From DATAXV01 sp036272915 (GTDB lineage: Bacteria > Chloroflexota > Dormibacteria > Dormibacterales > Dormibacteraceae): a DNA stretch of 47,160 bases. Every line of letters begins with the position of its first letter. Position 1 is the first letter of the stretch. The notes beneath the pieces were generated by a model. That model saw nothing but the letters and a program-made list of their open reading frames with translations, had not been told where the DNA came from and did not search any database. Shown here one piece after another: positions 18,544-27,245 of the stretch. The position numbers and the translations under genes are program-made. The stretch covers positions 1 through 47,160 of the forward strand of contig DATAXV010000072.1 in NCBI GenBank assembly GCA_036272915.1. The letters run 5' to 3'.

Positions 18544-18816
18544 TCAGGGAGCGAGCAGGCGTTCCCTGATGATCTCCGCCGCCGGTCCCGGTGGGGCCAT
18601 GGCGACGAACATGATCGCCGCCAGCAGCAGGAGCGCCAGGGCCGCCACGCCGGCGCCGGAGAACACCATGATCGGGTGGCGCCAGGAATGGTCGGCGCGC
18701 CGCATCAGGTCGTGCAGGTCCGGCCCGCTGCGCGACCGCCAGCCGCGAATCTCGGTGCGCAGGGCCGGGCCGACGATCCGCTCGTCGTCTTCAACAGATC
18801 GGGACACCTCAGACAT
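18544..18816 (-). CDS. Small single-pass membrane protein next to ECF sigma gene
   Basis: A 90-residue protein: acidic then basic N-terminal region (1-48), one membrane segment (about 49-74), and a short C-terminal tail. It starts 70 nt after the stop of the ECF sigma gene on the same strand. Position and topology fit an anti-sigma partner, but it has no HxxxCxxC zinc anti-sigma motif and is very short, so this is inference. No clear ribosome site is seen. Confidence 0.6.
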   Translation of the reverse strand: MSEVSRSVEDDERIVGPALRTEIRGWRSRSGPDLHDLMRRADHSWRHPIMVFSGAGVAALALLLLAAIMFVAMAPPGPAAEIIRERLLAP

Positions 18817-18885
18817 TGGAACGCATCGGAACGCCGCCCTGTTCGTCGGCAGGGTGAGAAAGATGTCCCAGAGGCCGCCGGGCGA

Positions 18886-19455
18886 TCAGGCCCGGGCCTC
18901 CGGATCCGGTCCCATCCGCTTCCGCATCTGAGCCATGGCCTTGGCGATCCGGGAGGCGACGGTGCCGCTGGGAATGCCCAGGATCTGGGCGATCTCCTCC
19001 CTCGAGCAGTCGTGGAAGTACTGCAGGACGACCGCCGCGCGCAGCTTCGGGCTGAGCTCGGCGAGCGCCTCCTCGACCGCGCCCCTGGCCTCCGCCTGCA
19101 CCAGCCTGCGATCGTCGGATCCGAGCTCGGTCTTGATCGGCAGGAAGCGGGCAAGCTTGCGCCGGCGGAGGTGGGAGATGGCGGTGTTGACCGCGATCCG
19201 ATGCAGCCACGCGCTCGGCGGCGCCGTCGGCTGGTACTTCTCTCGCGCGCGGTAGGCTCGCGCGAAGCAATCCTGGGTCAGGTCCTCGGCCTCCTGGGCA
19301 TCGAGCACGATCGCCCGCACCGTCCGGTAGACGCTCTGGTACTCCTGCTCGTAGAGCAGTGGGAACTGCGTCGCCGGATCGAGCCAGCCTTCTCTGCTCT
19401 TGTCCTTGGCCAGGGACGCCTGCTCGTCCCTCACGGTCATCACACAGCTTGCCAT
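18886..19455 (-). CDS. ECF-family RNA polymerase sigma factor
   Basis: A 189-residue sigma factor with only regions sigma2 and sigma4. Region 2 is visible as VYRTVRAIVLDAQEAEDLTQDCFARAYR (about 42-70) with the SAWLHRIAVNTAISHLRRRK block; region 4 as LSPKLRAAVVLQYFHDCSREEIAQILGIPSGTVASRIAKAM. AGGAGG stands 6 nt ahead of the ATG. It is followed by a small membrane protein. Which genes it controls is not evident. Confidence 0.93.
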   Translation of the reverse strand: MASCVMTVRDEQASLAKDKSREGWLDPATQFPLLYEQEYQSVYRTVRAIVLDAQEAEDLTQDCFARAYRAREKYQPTAPPSAWLHRIAVNTAISHLRRRKLARFLPIKTELGSDDRRLVQAEARGAVEEALAELSPKLRAAVVLQYFHDCSREEIAQILGIPSGTVASRIAKAMAQMRKRMGPDPEARA

Positions 19456-19579
19456 GTGATGCCTCCTGACGGCAGGGTCGCTCTCACTTCACCGACGCAG
19501 GCGCTTCGTCCGCGACGGAGATTGCTCATGCAGACATCGTCGTCTGTGCCGGCGGACCGGAAGCGGACAGTCGGCGCGA

Positions 19580-20761
19580 TCAGAAGAGGGTCATGTCCTG
19601 GCGGCCGATCTGCGCAAGCAACCCGGGCACGTGACCGAGGCCGGCCAGCGCCGTGATCCCCTGCCAGAAGACACCGCCGGCCGGGGTCACCCAGAGAAGG
19701 ATGAAGAGGCCCATCAGCAGCATCCCGCCCCAGCGCGCCATCCCGGCGGCGACGTCGCGGCGGAGGAACAGCGCGGAGATGACGCCGAAGCCGTCGAGGG
19801 GCGGGATCGGGATCAGGTTGAGGACGACGGCCCCGATCTCGAGCACGACCAGGAAGGCCAGCGCCGCCCAGAGGCCGAAGCCGCCGATCAGGGGGAGCCC
19901 CAGCGTGCCGGCGAGGATGAAGGGAAGCGCGAAGAGGACGGCGCAGCAGAGGCTGGCCACCGGTCCGGCGATGGAGACGGCGGCCCCCCACCCCCGGGAG
20001 CGCAGGGCGTTGCGGTCGATGTAGACGGCGCCGCCGGGGAGGCCGATGCCGCCGATGACGACGAAGAGCAGGGGGATGAGGATGCTGAAGAGCGGGTCCA
20101 CGTAGCTCAGAGGATCGAGGCGCAGGTAGCCCGGGCGGGCCACCATCCGGTCGCCGCCGAGGTAGGCGACGGCGGCGTGCGCGAACTCGTGGATGCACAG
20201 GGAGACGACCCAGCCGCTGGCCACGAAGACGAGCGTCGCCAGCAGGAGCAGTGGTCCCGGCGCCCCCAGAAAGAGACCGGCGCCGCTGGCCATGAAGAGC
20301 CCGATCAGGCCGATGAAGACGAGGCTCACCGGGAGCGGGCGCCGGCGCGGCGCCGCCCGTCGGGCCACCGTCCTCTCCAGATCCGGGCGCTGGAGGGCGG
20401 AGCGGACGTCGAACAGGGTCAGCCCGTTGGCCCGGATCCCGGCCGACGCCTCGACGTCGGTGTAGAGCATGCCCAGAAGGAGATGGACCGGCTCGACCCG
20501 GCGGTGGCCGATGAGCGCGGCCTCGCGGGCGGCGGAGGCCTCGATCCGGGCGAGGTCGCCGCCGGCCTCGGCGGGGACCTGCGAGAGCAGGACGGCGGGG
20601 TCCCGGTCGAGGTGGCGGAGCAGGGGCACGACGCCCTCGTCAGTGAGCAGCGCCCGGAGCAGCTCCACCGGGTTCCCGGCCCGGGAGCAGAGCGCCGCCG
20701 CCCTGCGGCCCATCGGGATCACGCGCGTTTGGTCGAGCACCGGCGTGCAACAGCTTGACAC
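19580..20761 (-). CDS. Clp_N-like domain fused to site-2 (M50) membrane protease
   Basis: A 393-residue protein. Residues ~18-125 contain two helical repeats of the ClpA/ClpC N-terminal type; the second, ending EAALIGHRRVEPVHLLLGML, is the clearer match. Residues ~143-390 form a polytopic M50 domain with the zinc motif HEFAH (191-195) and PIPPLDGF (319-325, metal ligand D323). The GTG start at 20761 is not supported by a ribosome site; an ATG 16 codons in (20713) is possible and would still keep the whole Clp_N region. In ClpC the N domain binds adaptors and substrates, so here it may recruit substrates or adaptors to a membrane protease (inference). Confidence 0.85.
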   Translation of the reverse strand: MSSCCTPVLDQTRVIPMGRRAAALCSRAGNPVELLRALLTDEGVVPLLRHLDRDPAVLLSQVPAEAGGDLARIEASAAREAALIGHRRVEPVHLLLGMLYTDVEASAGIRANGLTLFDVRSALQRPDLERTVARRAAPRRRPLPVSLVFIGLIGLFMASGAGLFLGAPGPLLLLATLVFVASGWVVSLCIHEFAHAAVAYLGGDRMVARPGYLRLDPLSYVDPLFSILIPLLFVVIGGIGLPGGAVYIDRNALRSRGWGAAVSIAGPVASLCCAVLFALPFILAGTLGLPLIGGFGLWAALAFLVVLEIGAVVLNLIPIPPLDGFGVISALFLRRDVAAGMARWGGMLLMGLFILLWVTPAGGVFWQGITALAGLGHVPGLLAQIGRQDMTLF

Positions 20762-20860
20762 AGGGGGCCCGCGTTCACCGAAGTGAGCGTGGACGCGCGC
20801 TGTGACACAATCGGAGCCTCGTAACAGGCTGCATGGCTCTGGGTGAATGTGGAGAGTGTC

Positions 20861-22108
20861 GTGACACTACGGCGATGGCGATATGGCGTTCTCACGGTCC
20901 TCCTGACGCTCCTGATCACGGTTCCGAGGATGGCGTCCGCGGACACAGTGCCGGCGGGCTGGCAGACGGTGGGGCTTGACGGCGTCAGCGTGTCCGTACC
21001 CGGCGAGTGGCCGGTGCGCGATCTGAGGAATGACCCCACTGTCTGCGCGGTGATGGACCAGCACGCCGTCTATCTGGGAAGCCAGGGGCCGGCCGCGAAC
21101 TGTCCGGTGCAGGCGCTGGGCAGGCAGACCGGGGTCCAGATCCAGCCGGTCGACGGCCAGGACCAGGCCGAGGTCGCCCTGGCCGCGGGCAGGACCACCG
21201 TCAACGGCGTCTCCGTCGACGTCAACGACGACCCCGGCGCGGCGGGGATGCAGATCGCGGTGGTGCCCTTGGAGAGCGTCGTCGTCACCATCCCCTACGG
21301 TGGCGACGCGGCGCTGGCCGAGCAGATCTTCTCGACCCTGACCTCCAGCGGGGGCTCGGCGCAGGGATCGGCCACGGCGTCGGCGGCCGACCCCGTCCCC
21401 GGCACGGCGGTGCCGGCCACGACCACGGCATCCGTCTACACCGGCGGCGGCTTCGACACCTGCTCGGCCCCCTCCCAGGGGAACATGCAGAGCTGGCTCG
21501 GATCCCCGTATCACGCGGTCGGCGTCTACATCGGCGGGACCAACGCGGCCTGCCTGGGCGGCAACCTCAACGCCTCCTGGGTCAGCGCCGTCGGCGGCAT
21601 GGGCTGGCACATGATCCCGATCTACGTCGGCCTCCAGGCGCCCTGCGCCAACCAGACCGGCATGACCTCGATCAACGCCTCGCTGGCCGCCACCCAGGGC
21701 ACCCAGAACGCGGACGACGCCGTCGGCGACGCCGGCGCCCTCGGCATCGGGGCGGGCGACCCCATCTTCTTCGACATGGAGGCGTACCAGTCGAGCTGCG
21801 CCCCGACCGTGCTCGCCTTCCTCACCGCCTGGACGCAGGAGCTGCACGCCAAGGGCTACCTCTCCGGCGTCTACAGCGGGGTCGACACCGGGGTCACCTT
21901 CATGCTCAAGGACGCCTCCTCCTTCCCCGACATCATCTGGTTCGCCCAGTGGGACAACACGGCGACCACGTCGAACTCGGAGATCCCCTCGACCATGTTC
22001 GTGAACCACCAGCGCATGAAGCAGTACCAGGGCGGCCACAACGAGACCTACGGCGGGGCGACCATCAACATCGACTCCGACCAGTGCGACGCCACGCTGG
22101 CCGGGTGA
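20861..22108 (+). CDS. Secreted DUF1906 (glycoside-hydrolase-like) protein
   Basis: The protein has a signal peptide (about 1-27, hydrophobic VLTVLLTLLITV, cleavage near ASA-DT), an N-terminal beta-rich region (~30-165) and a C-terminal DUF1906 domain (~185-415): GGFDTCSAPS, YHAVGVYIGG, MIPIYVGLQAPC, DPIFFDMEAY, LSGVYSG and a closing NIDSDQCD. This TIM-barrel family is represented by mycobacterial Rv2525c and resembles GH25-type lysozymes; the Asp/Glu in FFDMEAY is the likely catalytic site. GTG at 20861 was chosen because GGAGAG lies just before it; an in-frame GTG at 20843 would add six residues. TTGACA at 20755-20760 is a weak -35 candidate. Confidence 0.88.
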   Translation: MTLRRWRYGVLTVLLTLLITVPRMASADTVPAGWQTVGLDGVSVSVPGEWPVRDLRNDPTVCAVMDQHAVYLGSQGPAANCPVQALGRQTGVQIQPVDGQDQAEVALAAGRTTVNGVSVDVNDDPGAAGMQIAVVPLESVVVTIPYGGDAALAEQIFSTLTSSGGSAQGSATASAADPVPGTAVPATTTASVYTGGGFDTCSAPSQGNMQSWLGSPYHAVGVYIGGTNAACLGGNLNASWVSAVGGMGWHMIPIYVGLQAPCANQTGMTSINASLAATQGTQNADDAVGDAGALGIGAGDPIFFDMEAYQSSCAPTVLAFLTAWTQELHAKGYLSGVYSGVDTGVTFMLKDASSFPDIIWFAQWDNTATTSNSEIPSTMFVNHQRMKQYQGGHNETYGGATINIDSDQCDATLAG

Positions 22109-22117
22109 GGCGGGACC

Positions 22118-22605
22118 TCAGCCCCTCCCCCGCCCGCGCAGCGCGTCGAGGGACAGCGCACCCGGCCCGATGATCCCGATGGCCACCGCGGCGGTGCCGA
22201 GGAGGAGCGCGAACTCGTGGCCGCCCGGTCCGTAGAGGCCCTTCGGCCAGTGGGCCCGGCGCACGGCCACCCACATGTTGAATCCGGCCGCGGCCGCCGC
22301 CACCGGGGTGGCCAGCCCGAGCAGGATGCCAAGGCCGCCTCCGAACTCGGCGACACCGGACGCGATCGCCGCCAGCTTCGGCTGGGACGCGTCCATCGAT
22401 TCCAGGGCCCGGGCGAAAGTCTCGACACCGCCACCCTCGACCGCCGGCCGGAAGCTGGGCCCGTAGACCTGGTGGAGGACGGGATGCGCCCGGCGGCCAG
22501 GTCCCCGAAGAGCTTGGTGTACCCGTGGGCGATCAGGATCGTCCCGGTCGCCGCCCCGCAGCAGAAGGAGACCGACGTCTCTGATTCGGATCAGAACCTC
22601 CCCAT
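22118..22605 (-). pseudogene. DoxX-family membrane protein gene with two compensating frame disruptions
   Basis: The C-terminal part (GGVETFARALESM, AAIASGVAEFGGGLGILLGL, HWPKGLYGPGGHEFALLLG, GPGALSLDALRGRG) is a good DoxX match. The first membrane segment is split between frames: VGLLLLR (22576-22556) is in the main frame, but GTILIAHGYTKLFGDLAAGR (22545-22486) is one base off, after which HPVLHQVYGPSF returns to the main frame. This is explained by one extra G in the CGGGG run near 22555 and one missing base near 22486. GGGGAGG at 22603-22597 would be the ribosome site, but no ATG/GTG/TTG follows in the right frame. Either a real lesion or sequencing/assembly error. Confidence 0.65.
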
Positions 22606-22778
22606 CAGGCCGGGAGTCGGGACATCTCGACTCTGCGCGCCCACCGCCGCCGCCATGGCACGGGATCGCGATCGCTGGCATCATCCCAAGTGCGGGCATG
22701 GGCGGATTCGGCGCCGCCGACGGTGAGTGGACGAGAGCAGCCGCCGGTTCGGGCCGGCGCGACGAGGGAGGTGCCGCG

Positions 22779-24524
22779 GTGACGACGAGCGCGACGGGGA
22801 GCCTGGAGACGCTGGAGCGATCGCTCGACGAGGAGCGCCGGCGGTTCGATATCGCGGGGATGGCGGTCGCCGTGATTCGCGACGGAACCATGGAGATGGC
22901 CAGGGGCTTCGGCCGGCGCGACGAGGAGGGCGGGCTGCCCGCCACCGAGCGAACGCTCTTCGCGATCGGCTCGGCGACCAAGGCCTTCACCGCCGGCCTG
23001 GTCGCGGCGCTGGTCGGGGACGGTCTCCTGAGCTGGGGGCGGCCGGTGCGCGAGTACCTGCCCCGATTCGCCCTGCTGGACCCGGTCGCGACCGCCCTGA
23101 TGACCCCCCGCGACCTTCTCTGCCACCGCTCGGGCCTGCCCCGCCACGACCTCGTCTGGTACGCCAACCCGGACCTCAGCCGTCGCGAGGTGGTCGAGGA
23201 GCGTCTCCGCCACCTGGAGCCCAACAGGACCTTCCGCGAGGTCTGGCAGTACAACAACCTGATGTACATGACCGCCGGGCACCTCGCCGGCGAGGTCATG
23301 GGCACGAGCTGGGAGGAGGGGGTCAGGCGCCGGCTGCTCGAGCCGCTGGGGATGGACGGCACCCGCTTCTCGCCGGCCGAGGCCAGGGCCACCGACGACT
23401 GGAGCCGCGGCTACCGGGACCGCGACGGCCGGCGGGAGGAGATGGCGGCCAAGGACTTCCCCGTCTGCGGGCCGGCCGGCAGCATCTACTCCTCGGTCGC
23501 CGACCTGGCCCGCTGGCTCGAGGTCAACCTGAACCAGGGCCGGCGCGGCGAGGAGGAGCTGATCGCGGCCTCCGCCCTGCTCGAGCTCCAGAAGCCGGCG
23601 ATGGTGATCGCCGAGGAGGCCACGCTCTGGCCCGAGAAGTTCGGCATCGGGTACGGCCTGGGCTGGTTCCTGGAGAGCTATCGCGGCCACCGGATCATCC
23701 ACCACGGCGGCAACATCGACGGCTTCAGCGCGATGGTGATGATGGTCCCCGAGGCCCGCGCCGGTGCCGCCGTCCTGACCAACGGCAACGGCACCATGCT
23801 CCCCGGCGCCGCCGCCTACCGCGTCATCGACGAGCTGCTCGGTCTCGACCCGCTGCCCTGGGGCGAGCGCTTCCGCGGCTTCGAGCAGGCGCTCCGGCAG
23901 GGCGGGAAGGAGGCGGCAGCGCGCCGCGACGCCGCCGCCAAGAGCGCGCCGGCCGCCCACGGCGTCGAGGCCTATGCCGGCGAGTACCACGATCCCGGCT
24001 ACGGCTCGGTGCACATCACGCTGGAGAGCGGATCCCTGCGGGCTCGCTACGGGGTGTTCGAGCCGGAGGCGGCGCACCGCCACTTCGAGACCTGGGACCT
24101 GCGCCTCCCCAGCCTGATGGACACGCCGATCCCGCTCACCTTCGCCACCGACGCCGAGGGCGAGGTGACCTCGCTGTCGGTGCCCTTCGAGGCCTCCGTC
24201 GCCCCGATCGTGTTCCGGCGCCTGCCCGCCGCCGATCTCGCCCGGCCCGAGCGCCTCGCCGCCTTCGCCGGCGACTACGTGATGGGGCCGGTACGGGCCA
24301 GGGCCAGGGTCGGCGCCTCCGGCCTCACCGTGGAGCTGGTCGGGATGCAGACCTTCAGCCTCGAGCCGGTCGCCGGGACCACCTTCTCGGTGAAGGGCCA
24401 GCCGGCGCTGAGGGTCGAGTTCGCGATGTCCGGCGACTCCGTTCGGGAGATGGTGGTCCAGCCCGGGGTGGGTGTATTCACCCCGGCACCGCCGGAGGCG
24501 GAAGGGGGCCTCTCGCCGAGCTGA
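22779..24524 (+). CDS. Serine hydrolase of the beta-lactamase/class C PBP family
   Basis: A 581-residue protein starting GTG ACG ACG AGC, with AGGGAGG six nt upstream. The catalytic domain (~10-350) has the nucleophile motif SATK (in AIGSATKAFTAGL), the YxN motif as YNN (QYNNLMYMTAG) and HGG (IIHHGGNIDGF) in place of KTG. The C-terminal ~220 residues form beta-rich DUF3471-like units (AYAGEYHDPGYGS and AAFAGDYVMG). There is no signal peptide, so it is probably cytoplasmic; such enzymes are esterases or peptidases rather than true beta-lactamases. A longer in-frame extension upstream has no ribosome site. Confidence 0.9.
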   Translation: MTTSATGSLETLERSLDEERRRFDIAGMAVAVIRDGTMEMARGFGRRDEEGGLPATERTLFAIGSATKAFTAGLVAALVGDGLLSWGRPVREYLPRFALLDPVATALMTPRDLLCHRSGLPRHDLVWYANPDLSRREVVEERLRHLEPNRTFREVWQYNNLMYMTAGHLAGEVMGTSWEEGVRRRLLEPLGMDGTRFSPAEARATDDWSRGYRDRDGRREEMAAKDFPVCGPAGSIYSSVADLARWLEVNLNQGRRGEEELIAASALLELQKPAMVIAEEATLWPEKFGIGYGLGWFLESYRGHRIIHHGGNIDGFSAMVMMVPEARAGAAVLTNGNGTMLPGAAAYRVIDELLGLDPLPWGERFRGFEQALRQGGKEAAARRDAAAKSAPAAHGVEAYAGEYHDPGYGSVHITLESGSLRARYGVFEPEAAHRHFETWDLRLPSLMDTPIPLTFATDAEGEVTSLSVPFEASVAPIVFRRLPAADLARPERLAAFAGDYVMGPVRARARVGASGLTVELVGMQTFSLEPVAGTTFSVKGQPALRVEFAMSGDSVREMVVQPGVGVFTPAPPEAEGGLSPS

Positions 24525-24581
24525 GGGGCGCGCGCCGCGGATTGGTGCGCCACGGGACGCTCATGCCTGCCATGATCGCCG

Positions 24582-25697
24582 GTGCCGATGCTGGAGGCTT
24601 TGGAGGTGGCGGTCGGGATCGTCGTCGTGGTCGGCGTGCTCGGCGACGTGTTCCAGGCGGTGGTCACGCCGCGCCCGGCGGCGGGCAGGCTGCGGCTGAG
24701 CCGGTACCTGCAGCGGATCCTCTGGGCCGGCTGCCGCTGGCTGGCCCTGCGCCGCCTGCTGATCAGCCGCCGCGACGGGATCCTGGGCGGTTTCGGGCCG
24801 GCCCTGGTGCTGATCAACCTCACCGCCTGGATCCTGATCATGGTCGTGGGCTTCGGCCTGATCCTCCTCGGGATGCGGTACGAGATCACGCCGCGCCCGG
24901 ACAATCTGCTCACCACGTCCTACCTGGCGGCCAGCTCGCTGCTGACGATCGGCTTCGGCGACTACGTGGCGACGACCGCGGTCTCCCGGGCGGTGACCCT
25001 CGCCGCCGGCGCCAGCGGGCTCGCCGTCTTCGCCCTCGTCATCACCTTCCTCTTCAGCCTCTACGGCGCCTTCCAGAGGCGGGAGTCGGCGGTGGTGACG
25101 CTGCAGGCCGCCGCCGGAGCACCGGCCTCGGGCGTGACCCTGCTCGAGAGCTACGCCAAGGCCGGGATCATCGACGACCTGCCCGACATGTTCCGGCGCT
25201 GGCAGGTGTGGGCCGCGGAGGTGCTCGACACCCACCTCGCCTACCCGATCCTGGCCTGCTTCCGCTCCAGCCACGACAACGACTCATGGGTCGGATCGCT
25301 GGGGGCGGTCATGGACGCGGCGACGCTGCTCCTCACCACCGTCGACAGCTCCAGCGACAAGGCGGTGCGTTCGGCCAAGGGCTGGGCCAAGCTGGGCAGC
25401 GCCGTCGGCCTCCACTGCATCGGGGACCTCTCCCGCTACTACGAGCTGGAGGCCGAGCCGATGGTCGGCGTCGAGAGGGACGAGTACCTCGCCGCGCACC
25501 GTCGCCTGGAGCTGGCCGGTTACCAGCTGCTGCCCGCCGACGAGGGTTGGGAGAAGTTCCGCGAGCTCCGCGCCCAGTACGCCGCCCAGATCGACGCCCT
25601 CGCCCGCTACCTGGCCGTGCCCCCGGCCCAGTGGATCGGAGACCGCTCGCCGCTGCGCTTCCCCCGCCGTCACCTCGAGGCGTTCCTCAGGAGGTAG
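24582..25697 (+). CDS. Two-TM potassium-channel-like protein
   Basis: A 371-residue protein. Hydrophobic segments lie at about 6-25, 70-95 and 140-160, with a pore loop between the last two that contains the K+ selectivity-filter sequence TIGFGDYV (in SLLTIGFGDYVATTAVS). The C-terminal ~200 residues are soluble and helical, without a recognisable RCK/TrkA nucleotide-binding domain. Start is GTG CCG ATG; the internal ATG two codons on is equally possible. Ion transport is inferred from the filter; gating ligand unknown. Confidence 0.85.
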   Translation: MPMLEALEVAVGIVVVVGVLGDVFQAVVTPRPAAGRLRLSRYLQRILWAGCRWLALRRLLISRRDGILGGFGPALVLINLTAWILIMVVGFGLILLGMRYEITPRPDNLLTTSYLAASSLLTIGFGDYVATTAVSRAVTLAAGASGLAVFALVITFLFSLYGAFQRRESAVVTLQAAAGAPASGVTLLESYAKAGIIDDLPDMFRRWQVWAAEVLDTHLAYPILACFRSSHDNDSWVGSLGAVMDAATLLLTTVDSSSDKAVRSAKGWAKLGSAVGLHCIGDLSRYYELEAEPMVGVERDEYLAAHRRLELAGYQLLPADEGWEKFRELRAQYAAQIDALARYLAVPPAQWIGDRSPLRFPRRHLEAFLRR

Positions 25698-25736
25698 GGC
25701 GCGCCCGGCCGGATGCGCGACGCGCCCCTCGGGCGT

Positions 25737-26162
25737 TCAGTCCTCCATCCAGGCTCCGACGCCGCCGAGCCGATCCGGCGTGATGCGGATGAGGTGGCCG
25801 GCGGGCGGGTTCGGCCCGAGCGAGAAGTTGTTGTCCGGTCCGAGGTAGACGGCCGCGAGCTCGGTCAGAACCTGCGCGGCACCGCCGTCGACGATGGCCG
25901 CGGTTCCGTAGACGACCAGGTACTCCTGCAGGCCGTGCTCGTTGAAGTGGTCGGTGTGGACGGAGATGGCCAGGTGCGGGTCGCGCTCCAGATTGTGCAC
26001 GTACCGCTTCTTGCGAGTCATCGAGGTGAGGACCACCTCGTCACCCTCGGCCCTCACCCAGACGCAGGTGACGTGCGGGGTGCCGTCCGGATTGATGGTG
26101 GCGAGGTGGGCCAGCCGGCCGCTGTCCAGCACCACGCGGGCGCTCTCGGGGATCGTTGCCAT
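25737..26162 (-). CDS. PPOX-class (split beta-barrel) F420/FMN-binding protein
   Basis: From MATIPESARVVLDSGRLAHLATINPDG the protein has 141 residues, standard for pyridoxamine-phosphate-oxidase-like F420-dependent enzymes. The motifs HLATINPDGTPHVTCVWV and RKKRYVHNLERDPHLAISV are typical. Length, and lack of pyridoxal-binding residues, favour an F420- or FMN-binding reductase rather than PNPOx. An upstream in-frame ATG at 26246 would add 28 unrelated residues and is rejected. Confidence 0.88.
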   Translation of the reverse strand: MATIPESARVVLDSGRLAHLATINPDGTPHVTCVWVRAEGDEVVLTSMTRKKRYVHNLERDPHLAISVHTDHFNEHGLQEYLVVYGTAAIVDGGAAQVLTELAAVYLGPDNNFSLGPNPPAGHLIRITPDRLGGVGAWMED

Positions 26163-26266
26163 GGCAGGACCTACTCGCCAGCCCTCGCGGACATTCCCGG
26201 GGTCGTGGCGGAGGGCCGTCCCACTGTCTGTGAGATGTCCGTCCACCTGTCCTAACCTGGCGATCG

Positions 26267-26809
26267 ATGGAATTCAGGATTCGCATGCCGGCCGGCGTCG
26301 GCGAGCCCGGACCGGCTCGTCCCACGAGCCCACCGGAACCCCAACGCGAGCCGGGGCGGTACGCGCCGGGTGCCCGACCGGCGCCCGGCCGCCCCTCGCC
26401 GAGCAGTCCGCCCGGCCGCCCAGCTGAGCCGACCCTCCCCAACCCCCCACCGCCGGGCCCGAGACCCGGATACCGCCTGGAGCCGAGGCCGCTTGATTCC
26501 GAGGGATCCAGGAGGCGCGATCGCCGTCCGGTGCCGCCGACGGCGACGACCCGGCCCGGCGATCTCCGGGGCCAGCCCGAGTCGCGGCGACGAGCAGAAG
26601 GCGGGGCGCTCCAACCGGTCCTGCGTGTCCCGCGCCCCCGGCCCGAGCCGGGGAAAGGCCCCGGGCGGCCTGCTCCGACCCTGCCCAGGCCAAGGCCCAT
26701 ACCTGAACCTCGAAAGCCCCGGAACGGATCAGGAGTCCCGGTGCGCGGGCTGGAGCCACGGCAGACGCTCGACGTCGCCGACCTGGATTCGGGCGGGCTG
26801 GAGCTCTGA
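26267..26809 (+). CDS. Doubtful proline-rich open reading frame
   Basis: A 180-codon frame from ATG, rich in Pro, Arg and Gly (for example RPRPEPGKGP and PTLPRPRPIPEP) and without any recognised domain. Third positions are GC-rich, and TAACCT lies 8 nt ahead of the ATG like other leaderless starts here. Against it: its last ~80 bases run antisense through a short-chain dehydrogenase relic, and competing long frames exist on the other strand. Most of 26163-27122 shows no secure gene; this stretch is probably non-coding or degraded DNA. Confidence 0.2.
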   Translation: MEFRIRMPAGVGEPGPARPTSPPEPQREPGRYAPGARPAPGRPSPSSPPGRPAEPTLPNPPPPGPRPGYRLEPRPLDSEGSRRRDRRPVPPTATTRPGDLRGQPESRRRAEGGALQPVLRVPRPRPEPGKGPGRPAPTLPRPRPIPEPRKPRNGSGVPVRGLEPRQTLDVADLDSGGLEL

Positions 26810-27025
26810 TCTCCTGGTCGAGGAATTCCTTGCCGAGAGTCCGTCGCTCTGGAGGTGACGGGCGGTGGCTTCGCCCGCGGCCGCGTCGCGACTGCCGATC
26901 ACCCCCGTGCATGCCAAGCCGGCGAGCTGGGAGACGGTTTCTCGACCCAGACCGCGGTTCGCGCCGGATACGAGCGCGACTCCTTCGAGGTGCTGGCCAT
27001 GGCGGACGATGGCCTCCGCGGAGAC
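26729..27025 (-). pseudogene. Remnant of a short-chain dehydrogenase/reductase gene (N-terminal part)
   Basis: On the minus strand one frame reads LEGVALVSGANRGLGRETVS, the nucleotide-binding start of an SDR with the TGxxxGxG motif as SGANRGLG, then VIGSRDAAAGEATARHLQ and QVGDVERLP, which align with the usual strand-2 SRD and the D(V)TD strand-4 region. No catalytic YxxxK, no NNAG and no valid start codon remain; the frame stops at 26729. It is thus a truncated relic. It lies just downstream of the tRNA-Leu(GAG) gene on the same strand. Confidence 0.65.
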
Positions 27026-27122
27026 CCGGGCCTTCAGGGGCCGTGACCACGCTCAGACCTTGCGTGAGATTCGAGCTGGCGAGCGCACCCGCCCGGCCCG
27101 GTGGTGGGAGCAAGTGCGAGTG

Positions 27123-27207
27123 TGGTGGGCGGCCCGGGACTCGAACCCGGATGGATCACTCCACACGCCCCTCAAACGTGCGCGTCTACCTGTTCCGCCA
27201 GCCGCCC
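27123..27207 (-). tRNA. tRNA-Leu (anticodon GAG)
   Basis: Acceptor GGGCGGC (27207-27201) pairs with GCCGCCC (27133-27127), discriminator A, CCA encoded. D arm GGCGGAACAGGTAGACGC, anticodon loop TTGAGGG giving GAG, a long class II variable arm GTGGAGTGATCCAT, and T arm CCGGGTTCGAGTCCCGG. 85 nt including CCA. It follows tRNA-Arg by 38 nt on the same strand, so the two are probably cotranscribed. Confidence 0.96.
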
Positions 27208-27245
27208 GGCTGACCCACCACCGCATCCGGCTGATGATGGCAATC

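Noticed and set aside
22727..25783. A 1,018-codon open frame spanning the serine hydrolase and the channel gene
   Set aside because: It is out of frame with two well-supported proteins, its translation is Arg/Pro/Gly-rich low-complexity typical of GC-driven shadow frames, and it ignores the ribosome sites at both real genes.
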